A DNA stretch of 64,000 bases from Streptomyces sp. SLBN-31. Lineage in GTDB: Bacteria > Actinomycetota > Actinomycetes > Streptomycetales > Streptomycetaceae. Every line of letters starts with the position of its first letter. The first letter of the stretch is position 1. The notes beneath the pieces are model-generated. The model was not told the origin of the DNA. It did not search any database and saw only the letters and a list, made by a program, of their open reading frames with translations. Location of the stretch: NCBI RefSeq assembly GCF_006715395.1, contig NZ_VFNC01000002.1, positions 310,001-374,000 of the forward strand, in the 5' to 3' direction. A program made the translations under genes and the position numbers. Positions 1 to 8,716 of this stretch are shown here, piece by piece.

Positions 1-815
1 CCTTCGTCGGCATCAGCCTCGTCGCCATGATCGGCAACGCGGGCGCCCTGCCTTCGGTGTTCTTCGAGACCAGCTACCTCGAGAACATGCTGCACGTGGA
101 CGCCTGGGGCACCGGTCTACGGTTCCTGCCGCTGACGGGCGCGATGTTCGTGGCCGGTGCGCTCGGCGGCGGCCTCATCGGCAAGGTCCCCTTCCGCGTC
201 CTGCTCGGCGGCTCCACGCTCGTCATGGCCATCGGCATCCTCTTCCTGAACCTGACCGAGGCCGACTCCTCGTGGACCGTCCTGCTCCCGGCTCTGATCA
301 TCGCCGGTCTCGGTATGGGCGCGTTCAACCCGGCCCGGGCCGCGCTGGCCATCGGTGTCACCGAGCCGGCCAAGTCCGGCGTGGCGTCCGGCATCAACGA
401 GACGTTCCAGCAAGTCGGCATCGCGGTCGGCATCGCCGGTGTCGGCGCGTACTTCCAGCACAGCGTGGCCAACGACTTCAAGGACTCCGCGGTCGGCAAG
501 CAGATGGGCACCGACGCCGCCGACAGTGCCGCGCACGGCATCAGCGCCGGTGGCCTCGACACGGTCGCCCAGGCAGCCGGCCCCCTGCGAGACAAGGTAC
601 TGGCCACCGGCCAGGACGCGTTCATGAACGCCTTCCACGGCGCGATGACGCTGAGCGCGATCCTCGGGTTTGTCGCCGCCATCATCGGATTCACCATGCT
701 GCGGACGAAGGACCTGCACTCCAGCGCCCTGTCGACGATCCCGCCGGACGTCGACGAGGACGGCGAGGTGCGGCCGGACGGCTCGCCCGACGTCACGGTG
801 GGAGCATCCGCCTGA
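1..815 (+). CDS. MFS drug transporter, DHA2 (14-TM) type, C-terminal part
   Basis: The reading frame is open from the left edge, so the start lies outside the window. The visible ~270 residues hold several hydrophobic segments, including a GLGMGAF stretch and the SGVASGINETFQQVG motif that are typical of the C-terminal half of EmrB/QacA-type proton-driven exporters in the inner membrane. A hydrophilic acidic tail of about 40 residues ends the protein, as is common in Streptomyces members. The substrate cannot be inferred. It is followed by a decayed regulator gene on the same strand. Confidence 0.85.
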   Translation, partial: FVGISLVAMIGNAGALPSVFFETSYLENMLHVDAWGTGLRFLPLTGAMFVAGALGGGLIGKVPFRVLLGGSTLVMAIGILFLNLTEADSSWTVLLPALIIAGLGMGAFNPARAALAIGVTEPAKSGVASGINETFQQVGIAVGIAGVGAYFQHSVANDFKDSAVGKQMGTDAADSAAHGISAGGLDTVAQAAGPLRDKVLATGQDAFMNAFHGAMTLSAILGFVAAIIGFTMLRTKDLHSSALSTIPPDVDEDGEVRPDGSPDVTVGASA

Positions 816-1037
816 CCTCGCGTCACCGCTCCCCCTGAGCACCGTCCCGACGGCCCGTCCCCCGTGCCGTCGGGGCGGTTCAGCACGTCACAGGCCTTGC
901 CCGACGAGGTCGCCCAGACCTTGCGCCCGTACGAGACCTCCGGCAAGGGCCGTTCCATGCTACGAGCTCCGGACATGGTCCACGTACTAATGCCTGATCT
1001 GCTAATAACACGTCAGATCGGCTGGGAAAGTGGCGAC

Positions 1038-2087
1038 ATGGTGTGGATGCTCTGGGACGACGAGACCTCCTTCATCGGCAGGTCGGAGGAACTCGATCTC
1101 ATTGGCACGACGATGAGCCGCAGCCGACTGGTGACGCTGACGGGTACGGGCGGGGTCGGCAAGACCCGGCTCGCCGCACGCGTCGCCTCCCTCCAAAAGC
1201 CCCACACCGAGCGGGACGTCACCTGGGCGGACCTGTCCACCTTGCTGAATCCCGAGCTCCTGGCGGCCACCGTCGCGGATGCGTTGGGACTGTCCGACCA
1301 CACATCGCGGCTGCCGACGGAGGCGATCTGCGCCTGGATCGGCGAGCATCGGATACTGCTGGTCCTCGACTCCTGCGAACACCTGCCGGCCGAGTGCCGC
1401 GATCTGGCCGGCGATCTCCTGACGGCGGCCCGAACGTGAGGATTCTGGCCACCAGCAGAGAGACTGGACGGCCTGCTGCACCTTCTGCAAGGCCGCCCGC
1501 TCGCGGCGGCGCAGGTCGTCGAGCCGGTGACCGCGGACTTTCGCCCCGGGCGGCCGACCGGCGCGACGGCGATGTGCCGCCTGGTGCACGTCTTCGCCCT
1601 CACCGGGTCCGGGCACCTGGCGGACGCCCGGCACGAGGCCGGCGAACTGCGCGACATCTGCCGCGCGTCGGACGAGTACTGGACGCGCTCCTACGCCGAA
1701 CACCAGCTGGCGCTCATCTCCTTCCTGGAAGGGCGCGCACAGGACGCCGTCGCTCACGCCCGCGCCGCCCTGGACGCCAAGCAGCACATCGGCGACGCCT
1801 TTGGAATCGCCATGATCATGGACCTCCTCGCCATCTCCCTGACCGACACGGGAGACCGCCACGCCGCGGCCTACGCCTTCGGCGCGGCGGCCCACCTGTG
1901 GGAGACAGTCGGCCATCCCCAACGCGGCACACCGGAACTGGCATCCTTGCGAGACCGATGCGAGGACACCCTCGTAGACGCCATGGGCGAACGGGCCTAC
2001 GACGACATCTGCCGGCAGGCCGCCACCTGCGACAGGCAGACACTCCTGTCCTGGGCCGCCCGCGGAGGACACCTGCCCGGGGCATGA
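1038..2087 (+). pseudogene. Remnant of an AfsR/LAL-type ATPase regulator
   Basis: The first part (from an ATG at 1038) reads FIGRSEEL, then a Walker A P-loop (GTGGVGKTRLA) and a Walker B-like LLVLDSCEHL, as in large NB-ARC/LuxR (LAL) regulators. At about 1430 the frame shifts inside a C-run: the next frame continues with NVRILATSRET, the expected family sequence. Soon after (about 1465) the sequence jumps to the TPR-like C-terminal region, open from about 1466 to 2087 with repeated helical pairs. Several hundred middle residues and the terminal LuxR HTH are missing. The gene is therefore interpreted as a frameshifted, internally deleted and 3'-truncated relic. Confidence 0.7.
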
Positions 2088-2144
2088 CGGCTCGAGGAGG
2101 TTCGACGCAGTCGGCACCGCACGCCCGCGAGAAGGCTTCCGCCG

Positions 2145-2546
2145 GTGAGGGTTTTGCACGGACCGGACGGCACCGACTACCAGGAGTGGATCACCTGGCG
2201 GGAGATCCTCCCGCCCCAGCGGATCGCCCTGCTGCACGGCGAGTCCCGCGACGACCCCAACGCCTTCGAGTCGGTCCTGACTTTCGAGGGTGCCGGTGAA
2301 AAGACCCGGATCGTGATGCGCACGGTGTTCCCCACCAAGGAACTCCGCGACGAGGCGGTGGAGAAGCACCACGCGATCGAAGGCGGCGAGCAGACGCTGA
2401 ACAACCTGGCTGCCCACGTCGCACAGGTCGCCCGGGAGCGGTCCGCCGGTCGCGGGGCCGCGGCCGCCGACGAGACCATGACCGAGCAGGAAACCGGGCA
2501 GGAAGGGACAGTGCGCTCATGGCCGGGAAGGTGTTCTTCAGCGTAA
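2145..2546 (+). pseudogene. 5'-truncated SRPBCC/AHSA1-like protein
   Basis: The translation from a GTG at 2145 begins in the middle of an AHSA1 (activator of Hsp90 ATPase 1-like, START/SRPBCC fold) domain: HGPDGTDYQEWITWREI, then the ILPPQRIALLHG strand and the C-terminal helix with TLNNLAAHV. Family members are about 150-165 residues, and the first ~65, including the N-terminal helix, are absent. No matching N-terminal segment is visible in the other frames upstream, where the LAL relic ends. The 3' end overlaps the start of the next gene by 28 bp. Intact AHSA1 and dihydrofolate-reductase-fold genes are often paired in actinomycetes, so this looks like the damaged half of such a pair. Confidence 0.6.
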
Positions 2547-3160
2547 CGATGTCGCTCGACGGCTTCATGGCACCCGAGCCCGTGCCCGTCGAGGACGTCT
2601 TCTCTCCCCAGGGCCGGGACGACCCGAGGGTCCAGCGCTGGTTGACGAAGTGGTCGGAACTGCAGGCATGGCTGTTCCCGCAGCGGTGGTTCAGGGAGAA
2701 CCTCAAGCTCGGCGAGGGCGGCGAGGAAGGCCTCGACAACGACATCGCCCGGGCGACCTTCGAGCGGACCGGTGCGAGCGTGATGGGCAAGCGGACGTTC
2801 GACGCCGGCGAGCTGGCGTGGCCGGAGGAGGCGCCGTTCCACACCCCGGTGTTCGTGGTCACCCACACCATGCGTGAGCCCTGGGAGCGGAAGGGCGGCA
2901 CCACCTTCCACTTCGTCAACGACGGCGTCTCCAGCGCCCTCGACCATGCACGCGAGGCCGCCGGAGAGCGCGACGTCCGCATCGCCGGCGGCGCCGAGAT
3001 CATCCAGCAGTGCCTGGACGGTGGCCTCATCGACGAGTTCTCGATCACCCTCGCGCCCATACTCTTCGGCACAGGTATCCGCCTGTTCGACCACGTGGAC
3101 CCCGACCGCCTCGCGCTGGTCCAGACCCGCGCGGACACGTCATCCCGGGTGACCCACTGA
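2519..3160 (+). CDS. Dihydrofolate reductase family (RibD C-terminal-like) protein
   Basis: 213 residues. The N-terminus (KVFFSVTMSLDGFMA) is the hallmark first strand of RibD-C/DHFR-fold proteins, followed by a VMGKRTFD segment and a C-terminal DVRIAGGAEIIQQCLDGGLIDEF motif that in the family forms the NADPH-binding Rossmann-like part. The family includes deaminase-reductases of riboflavin synthesis, but stand-alone members like this have no agreed substrate. The ATG follows a GGAAGGGA sequence. The gene is complete and overlaps the truncated SRPBCC gene upstream, with which it was probably cotranscribed. Confidence 0.85.
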   Translation: MAGKVFFSVTMSLDGFMAPEPVPVEDVFSPQGRDDPRVQRWLTKWSELQAWLFPQRWFRENLKLGEGGEEGLDNDIARATFERTGASVMGKRTFDAGELAWPEEAPFHTPVFVVTHTMREPWERKGGTTFHFVNDGVSSALDHAREAAGERDVRIAGGAEIIQQCLDGGLIDEFSITLAPILFGTGIRLFDHVDPDRLALVQTRADTSSRVTH

Positions 3161-3309
3161 CCTACACCGTCAAGAAGAGGTAGCCCACTCCCCCGCGGAC
3201 GACGGCACCGGCCTGCTGCCTCCACCGGACCGCTCGCAAACCGTAAGAAATCTCGATCGCTTCGGCAGCGTGAGCGCCGTTAGCCTCGGACCATGAGCGT
3301 GGACATGCG

Positions 3310-4707
3310 ATGCGGTCGGCCATGAATCGGTTGCCGCTCTTCTGTGCGATCGACCTGGCCGAGCGCATCGAGCGGGCAGAGGCCCAGCTGATGAGCGCCG
3401 CGGCGGAGGCCGCCCGCCTGCGCCGAGGAGACGACACCGGGTTCGCCCTGCGAGTGGCAGGCGGAGTGGCCACGTACGCCGAGGACGGCTCCCCCTTCAA
3501 CAAGCTCGCCGGCCTCGGGTTCGACGGCGTACCCGACACAGCCGCGCTCGACCACATCGAGCGGGCCTTCGCCGATCGTGGTGCCGCCGTGCAGGCCGAG
3601 GTGGCCCATCTGGGCGACCCCGCGATCGGCGCCCTGCTCACGGACCGCGGATACCGGCCGGCATCGTTCGAGAACGTCCTCGGGCTCGCGCTCGACGGCG
3701 CGTACGAGCGGGTGACTCCCCCTGGAATCGACGTCCGGGCGTGCCGCGACGACGAGTTCGAGGCATGGCTCGACGTCGTGGCCGAGGGTTTCGCTCACCC
3801 CGACGACCAGGGAGTTCCCTCGTACGAGGAGTTCCCGCGTCAGGCGCTTGCGAACGCCGAACGGGACTTCGCCGCGGCCGGCGTGGTGTACTACATCGCC
3901 CTGCGCGACGGCACCGTCGCCGGGGGCGGCAGCCTCCGCATCACGGACGGCGTCGCGCAGCTCACGGGTGCGGCCACCGCGCCGGCACATCGCCGACGAG
4001 GCGTGCAGACCGCCCTGCTCTCGGCCCGGCTGGCCGACGCGGCCGCCACCGGTTGCGACATCGCCGTCGTGACCACCCAACCGGCCTCCAAGTCCCAGCA
4101 GAACGTACAGCGCAGGGGATTCCACCTGCTGTACACCCGCGCCATTCTGGTGAAGCAGGTGGAATCGAGTGAAGCCTCGACGCCCCCTGGCGCGCCGATT
4201 GCCGACCATGCGACCGGCGCGGCCCATGCCTCGGACGAGGTGCGGGTGCTGCAATACGCCGGATCTCGGCAGCAGCTCCGCCCGCTGTTCGAACTCGCCG
4301 AGGACTCACCGACGCAACTCGACTCCTACATCGACGACGGGCGCGTACTCGTCGCGGTCCGCGGAAGGACCGTCATCGGTCACTTGCAGCTGGTGGCGAC
4401 CGACCGCGCCGACACCTTCGAGATCAAGAACATGGCCGTACGCGAAGACGCGCAACGCACCGGTGTGGGCAGGCGTCTGGTGCGCGGTGCGCTCGACCTG
4501 GTCTCGCGCGAGGGGGTGAACCGCCTGCAGGTCGCCACCGCCGCCGCCGACATCGGCAACCTGCGCTTCTACCAGCGCGAGGGGTTTCGCATGCGAACCA
4601 TCGAGCGGGACGCCTTCACCCCTCGCACGGGTTACGAGCCCGGCACCCTCGTCGACGGCATCGAACTGCGCGACCGGGTCTGGCTCGACTGCCTACTCGG
4701 GCCGTAG
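3310..4707 (+). CDS. Tandem GNAT N-acetyltransferase protein
   Basis: 465 residues with two acetyltransferase regions. In the first, an N-terminal ~130-residue part resembles the degenerate GNAT half found in such proteins. It is followed by AAGVVYYIALRDG and the acetyl-CoA loop region PAHRRRGVQTALL near residue 230. The second (from ~310) has the canonical V-x4-QRTGVGRRLVRGAL pyrophosphate-binding loop and NLRFYQREGF near residue 420. Fused GNATs are common in Streptomyces and act on small amines or antibiotics, but the substrate is unknown. A second in-frame ATG at 3322 is an alternative start. Confidence 0.85.
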   Translation: MRSAMNRLPLFCAIDLAERIERAEAQLMSAAAEAARLRRGDDTGFALRVAGGVATYAEDGSPFNKLAGLGFDGVPDTAALDHIERAFADRGAAVQAEVAHLGDPAIGALLTDRGYRPASFENVLGLALDGAYERVTPPGIDVRACRDDEFEAWLDVVAEGFAHPDDQGVPSYEEFPRQALANAERDFAAAGVVYYIALRDGTVAGGGSLRITDGVAQLTGAATAPAHRRRGVQTALLSARLADAAATGCDIAVVTTQPASKSQQNVQRRGFHLLYTRAILVKQVESSEASTPPGAPIADHATGAAHASDEVRVLQYAGSRQQLRPLFELAEDSPTQLDSYIDDGRVLVAVRGRTVIGHLQLVATDRADTFEIKNMAVREDAQRTGVGRRLVRGALDLVSREGVNRLQVATAAADIGNLRFYQREGFRMRTIERDAFTPRTGYEPGTLVDGIELRDRVWLDCLLGP

Positions 4708-4847
4708 ACCGAGGGGCCTCAGTTGCCGGTCCTCGTCAGCCCGCCGCCGCAGTACTCCGACTGTGCCGCTGAGGGCAACGAACACATGTGCCCGGCGTCC
4801 CATCGGTCACCAGGCAGTCGGCACCACTGGTGCGGGCGGACGACGGA

Positions 4848-4870
4848 GTATCACCCGCGAAGGGTGATAC
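4848..4870. promoter_or_regulatory. Perfect inverted repeat, orphan operator or hairpin
   Basis: GTATCACCC-N5-GGGTGATAC, nine paired bases per arm, lies in the 317-bp gap between the GNAT gene and the lipoprotein gene. A shorter dyad (GCACC-ACT-GGTGC) sits just upstream at about 4822. There is no T-run, so it could be a protein-binding site for the lipoprotein promoter as well as a terminator of the GNAT gene. The rest of the gap shows no gene. Confidence 0.5.
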
Positions 4871-5024
4871 ACGCTCGGTCCGCCCGCCGGGAGACTCGGT
4901 GTCCGCCGGTGCACGCCGTGCCATACGGGTGAACCGTCCTGGCCCACCCCCGTGCGGCATGCGGCCACCGGCCGCGTGTCCTTGACTGGAAGTCGGTAAC
5001 CGCTGGTCCAGCACGGGAGAAGAC

Positions 5025-5555
5025 ATGGCAGGACGCCTGAGCAAGAGCAAGCACCGGTGCACTGCGGCTGTGCTGCTCATGGCTTGTGCCGTGGCCGGCG
5101 TGACCAGTTGCTCCGACAACTCGACATCGACGTCGCCCGCCCGCAGCAAGGCGGCCTCGGCCGCCTCCTCGGCGGCGTCCGCGGCCTCCTCCGCCGTCGC
5201 CTCCCTGGCCTCCCAGGGGGCTTCCGCGCTCGCTTCGGCCTCGGCGGAGGCAAGGCGCCGCCTGGACGAGGTCAAGGACGGCATCGACGCGAAGAACGAG
5301 GTGAGCCTCGGCTCCCCGGCCTCGGCCGGTGACGGTCGGATCACCGTTCCCGTGACCGTGCACAACACCGCGGACTCGGCGAAGTCGTTCGTGGTTCAGG
5401 TGAGTCTCCACGACAAGGCGGGCAACCTGCTGGACACCATTGTGGTGACGGTCGACGATGTCGCCGCCGGGAAGGACGGCAGCGGCACCGCGCGCAGCAA
5501 CCGCAAGCTCTCCGAGCCCGTCCGCGCCGAAGTCGCCAGGGCCCTGCGTTACTAG
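5025..5555 (+). CDS. Lipoprotein with Ala/Ser-rich stalk and FxLYD-like domain
   Basis: 176 residues. A basic N-terminus, a hydrophobic stretch and a VTSC lipobox-like site (Cys29) mark it as a membrane-anchored secreted lipoprotein. Residues 35-85 are almost entirely Ala, Ser and Val, probably a helical stalk. From about residue 90 the sequence (ITVPVTVHNTADSAKSFVVQV) has the beta-sandwich pattern of FxLYD-type domains, which usually mediate extracellular contacts. The ATG is preceded by GGGAGAAG. The next gene starts 8 bp downstream of its stop, so the two are probably one transcript. The exact role is unknown. Confidence 0.7.
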   Translation: MAGRLSKSKHRCTAAVLLMACAVAGVTSCSDNSTSTSPARSKAASAASSAASAASSAVASLASQGASALASASAEARRRLDEVKDGIDAKNEVSLGSPASAGDGRITVPVTVHNTADSAKSFVVQVSLHDKAGNLLDTIVVTVDDVAAGKDGSGTARSNRKLSEPVRAEVARALRY

Positions 5556-5562
5556 GCACGGC

Positions 5563-6519
5563 ATGCCGGCCGTCGCCGGGCGCGACCTCACGCGCGAGCG
5601 CCTTGTCAGGACACTGACGTTCTGGCTGCGTCCGGCTTTCGCCTTGCGGGTGCTCAACCGCTTCCAGCGCATCGTGGGATTCGACCGTTCGATGGCTCTC
5701 GCGTCGAGCGCCCTGACCGCCCTCATCCCGCTGGGGATCCTCACGGGCGCCGTCCTGAGCAACTTCGTGCACTACGACGCGGCCGAGCGGATCATCAGCC
5801 GCTACGGCCTCACGGGCAAAGGGGCAGAAGCCGTCGAAGCGCTCCTTGGCGCGGCCGAGGGCGGCAACGCGAGCGTCGGCGTCCTCGGAGTGGTGTTCCT
5901 GACGATCTCGGCGCTGAGCTTCGCCCGCGCGGCGCAACGTCTGTTCGAACAGTGCTGGGAGCTCAAGCCACTCAGTATGCGCAACACACGCAATGACCTG
6001 GTGTGGATGGTGAGCCTCGGCGCCTACACGGCGGTCTCGGGCTGGATCCAGGCGGTACTCGGCACGGGCCGACTCGGCCTGACGGCCGTACTGGCCGAGG
6101 CACCGGTGACCGCTGCCTTCCTCCTTTGGAGTGGCCGCCTCCTGTCCGCCAAACGGATCAGTCCGCTGCGACTGCTCCCGTTCGGGATCATCGCGGCGAC
6201 ACTGACGGCGCTCTACTCCGTGGGGGCGAAGGTCTATCTGCCGAGACTGTTCAACTCCTACGCCGCCCGGTACGGAGCGGTCGGCGCCGTCTTCGCGATG
6301 ATCTCGGCCCTGTTCGCGGGGATGCTCGTGGTCGTGGCGTCGGCAGCGATGGGACGGGAGGTGCACGAGGAACTCACCCGGATCCGTGCCGGACACCGCC
6401 CATCGGACCACGAGGTACGCCAGCAGTGGGACAGCGTCCTGGAACAGGCACGTCTGCGCTGGCGCACTGCGCGAGAGCAGGTCTCGCATCGCCGGACCGA
6501 AGACTCCGATCACTCATAG
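5563..6519 (+). CDS. YihY/BrkB-family inner-membrane protein
   Basis: 318 residues from the ATG at 5563, which is preferred over an upstream in-frame start because that would overlap the lipoprotein gene. About six hydrophobic segments are visible, starting with FDRSMALASSALTALIPLGILTGAVL, in which the conserved ALTALIPL replaces the ALAYYALLSLFP of typical members. A charged C-terminal tail follows. The family, once misnamed ribonuclease BN, comprises membrane proteins of unclear function. Position directly after the lipoprotein gene suggests a two-gene envelope operon. Confidence 0.8.
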   Translation: MPAVAGRDLTRERLVRTLTFWLRPAFALRVLNRFQRIVGFDRSMALASSALTALIPLGILTGAVLSNFVHYDAAERIISRYGLTGKGAEAVEALLGAAEGGNASVGVLGVVFLTISALSFARAAQRLFEQCWELKPLSMRNTRNDLVWMVSLGAYTAVSGWIQAVLGTGRLGLTAVLAEAPVTAAFLLWSGRLLSAKRISPLRLLPFGIIAATLTALYSVGAKVYLPRLFNSYAARYGAVGAVFAMISALFAGMLVVVASAAMGREVHEELTRIRAGHRPSDHEVRQQWDSVLEQARLRWRTAREQVSHRRTEDSDHS

Positions 6520-6655
6520 ATCCAGGCAGCGCTACGGCGGTCCCCCGGAGCCGGTCTCCCGGCGCCGAGGCCTCGGTCCGGCGGTGCATGCCGTCATCGG
6601 GTCCCGTTCCCACGCCCCTGCACGAGCCGATGGGGCCCTGACGAACTCCGAGCCG

Positions 6656-8089
6656 TCAGCGTGCCGGCCCGGTGGTCGACCGCTTCATCGCGGGCTTGGC
6701 CACCGCGGCGGCCTGTACGGAGGTGTCGCGCTGCTCCGGCGACGAAGTCCTGGGAATGGACATCGAGGCCACCTCTCTTCGCAGTTGCTCCATGTCAAGG
6801 GCGTTCTGCGGGCTGGGGGTGCGCCGGGGCGAGTTGCCGGCCGACGACGAGCGCTGGACGTCGTAGGGGATCCGCGACGGTCTGTCGAGCCCGCTGATGC
6901 CCGCACTGGCCGCCTGGGCGACACCGATGTTGGACGCCTGGACCAGGGTGATCCTGTCGCCCTCGAGGCTGGGTCCCAGGTCCAGGGCGTCGCCCCTGTC
7001 ATCCCTGCGCCAGCTGCCCCGGAAGGTCTTGGTCAGGCCCAGCTGCGGGAGCACCTTGACGCCGTCCACGTCGAAGGCCTGCATGGTGATGGCGTCCCAG
7101 GTCGCCTGGTCCACGCGCGGCACCGGCATGGAGTCCTTGCCCTGGCCGTCCGGCGTGCGGGGCTGCCCGTAGACGAGGTGGATCGCGTCGGTGGCGGCGG
7201 CGATGTTCATCATGCCGATCATGTCGTTGCGGCGCGGGTCACCGGGGTTGTACTTGGCGCCCAGCAGGTTGTCCTCCACGAGTTTGACGGTCTCGGGTCG
7301 GAACCGGGTGTGGTCGTCCCCCTGCCGGAAGGTGACGTTGCCCTTGCGCTCCTCGTTCTGGGCGATCTGCGCGAGGTAGCCGATGTACTGGCCGGCGGCC
7401 GCCTTGGCGAACTCCTGCCCGCGCGTGCCTTCGCGCGCGTACATGGCGAAGACGTCGAGGTGACGCGTCAACTCCGGCTGGATGTCGGCCTCGTCGAAGT
7501 GCTCCGTCATGGGGAGGAAGTCGGTGCTCAGGACGTGCCGCATGTTGGTGTCCTGGCCGTGGGAGAGGTCGACGATCTTCAGTTCGGCGGTGGAGAAGTC
7601 GACCGGCGCGACGACCTGCGGGGAGAAGTGGGAACTCTGCTGGACCGCCTGCCACTCCGAGTCGCGCATGTGGTGGTGCGACAGGTCCACGTTCAGGCTG
7701 GTCTTGGTGCCGGACGCCAGGTAGTACGCCAGGTCCTTGGTGGTGATGTAGCCGTCGTTGGCCGACTCCATGCGGAAGATGTCGTCGAGGGTGTCGCCGG
7801 TGTACTTCGGTTCCAGGCCTCGGGCGAGGGTCCTGGTCTCGTCGCGTACGTGCTTCACCGTGTAGCCGTACTTCTGTGCCTCCTCCGCGTAGCCGGCGAG
7901 GAGGCGCTCCTGCTCCTGCTGTCCGGTCTCCCCCGGGCGCCTCGGGGGCAGGACCCACAACTCCTTGTTGGAGTTGGGGAATCGGGCGGCCATCTCCCGC
8001 ATCCCCGCCTTGGCGTTGTCGCTCAGTTCACGGCCGTACCAGTGGACCAGGAGGTTCTCCGGTTCGTTCACCGGATCTCGGTCGGGCAT
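6656..8089 (-). CDS. Unrecognised 477-aa protein, possibly glycosyltransferase-fold
   Basis: A long soluble protein without signal peptide or membrane segment. The N-terminus (LLVHWYGRELSDNA, then KELWVLPP) and a later TTKDLAYYLASGTKTSLNVDLSHH stretch are arranged like the start and the nucleotide-sugar pocket of TcdA/TcdB-type (GT44/OCH1-like) transferases, but the DxD signature is not clearly present, so this is only a fold guess. Residues ~400-477 are low-complexity Ser/Pro/Arg-rich (SSSAGNSPRRTPSP). Codon use matches the neighbourhood. The start ATG at 8089 follows GTGAGGAGC. It is divergent from a DUF4913 gene 151 bp away, a family frequent on actinobacterial mobile elements. It may be an effector or toxin. 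Confidence 0.55.
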   Translation of the reverse strand: MPDRDPVNEPENLLVHWYGRELSDNAKAGMREMAARFPNSNKELWVLPPRRPGETGQQEQERLLAGYAEEAQKYGYTVKHVRDETRTLARGLEPKYTGDTLDDIFRMESANDGYITTKDLAYYLASGTKTSLNVDLSHHHMRDSEWQAVQQSSHFSPQVVAPVDFSTAELKIVDLSHGQDTNMRHVLSTDFLPMTEHFDEADIQPELTRHLDVFAMYAREGTRGQEFAKAAAGQYIGYLAQIAQNEERKGNVTFRQGDDHTRFRPETVKLVEDNLLGAKYNPGDPRRNDMIGMMNIAAATDAIHLVYGQPRTPDGQGKDSMPVPRVDQATWDAITMQAFDVDGVKVLPQLGLTKTFRGSWRRDDRGDALDLGPSLEGDRITLVQASNIGVAQAASAGISGLDRPSRIPYDVQRSSSAGNSPRRTPSPQNALDMEQLRREVASMSIPRTSSPEQRDTSVQAAAVAKPAMKRSTTGPAR

Positions 8090-8240
8090 GTGCGCTCCTC
8101 ACGCAGGGCGACCGGACGCCGCCGACTGCCGGGCACAACGGGCCTCGTACACCTGCCGGTTCAGTATCCGGCTGAACCGACGGCCGTGCCGGGCCGTCGT
8201 GTTGTCGACCACGCCCATGACCGAGCGGACGGAGGAGCGC

Positions 8241-8690
8241 ATGACCATCGCGCCGGAAGCAACAAAAGCGCCTGAACGAGCGACTGCCGAAGCGACGGGA
8301 CAGCAGCCGGCGGAGACCCATGATCAGCAGGGCCCCGCTTTCATCCTCTACCTGGAGGGCTCGGAGTACGACGACGCCCTGCACCGCCTGGCCCTGTGGG
8401 TGCGCCATCTGCTGCTGCCCGTGTACGGCAGGGAGGTCACGTCAGCCGCCCCGTGGTGCACGTCGTGGTGGAAGCACCCCGAGGCGGTGGCCCAGTTGTA
8501 CGGGCTGTGGATGGCCTGGCACGACCTGACCGGACCGGACGCCCCGGCGACCGGTCCCGCGACGTGGCACCGCGACCATCTCGGTCACGTCATGAGCTCC
8601 CTGCGGGATCCCTCGGGCCCCTTCGCGGGCTGCAAGGCGGGCGCGCACCGGGCCAAGGAGACGCCGGGAATGGATCCCTACCCCGGCTGA
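8241..8690 (+). CDS. DUF4913 domain protein
   Basis: 149 residues from the ATG at 8241, which is preceded by GGAGGAG. After a Thr/Glu/Gln-rich N-terminal ~35 residues comes the DUF4913 domain, with WVRHLLLPVYGRE, WCTSWWKHPEAVAQLYGLWMAW and a C-terminal WHRDHLGHVMSSLRDPSGPFAGC. The domain is known from actinobacterial integrative elements and plasmids, where it is often found near conjugation genes, and its function is undefined. No relaxase or integrase is visible nearby, so this may be an isolated leftover of an element. It converges on the ROK regulator gene. Confidence 0.85.
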   Translation: MTIAPEATKAPERATAEATGQQPAETHDQQGPAFILYLEGSEYDDALHRLALWVRHLLLPVYGREVTSAAPWCTSWWKHPEAVAQLYGLWMAWHDLTGPDAPATGPATWHRDHLGHVMSSLRDPSGPFAGCKAGAHRAKETPGMDPYPG

Positions 8691-8716
8691 GCCCGCCCGG
8701 TGCGGCGGCCCGTGCG

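Noticed and set aside
74..976. Long open frames opposite or overlapping real genes (also at 1002-2417, 12334-13287, 49825-50550 and elsewhere)
   Set aside because: They are Arg/Pro/Gly- or Ala-rich shadows produced by high GC, without family motifs.
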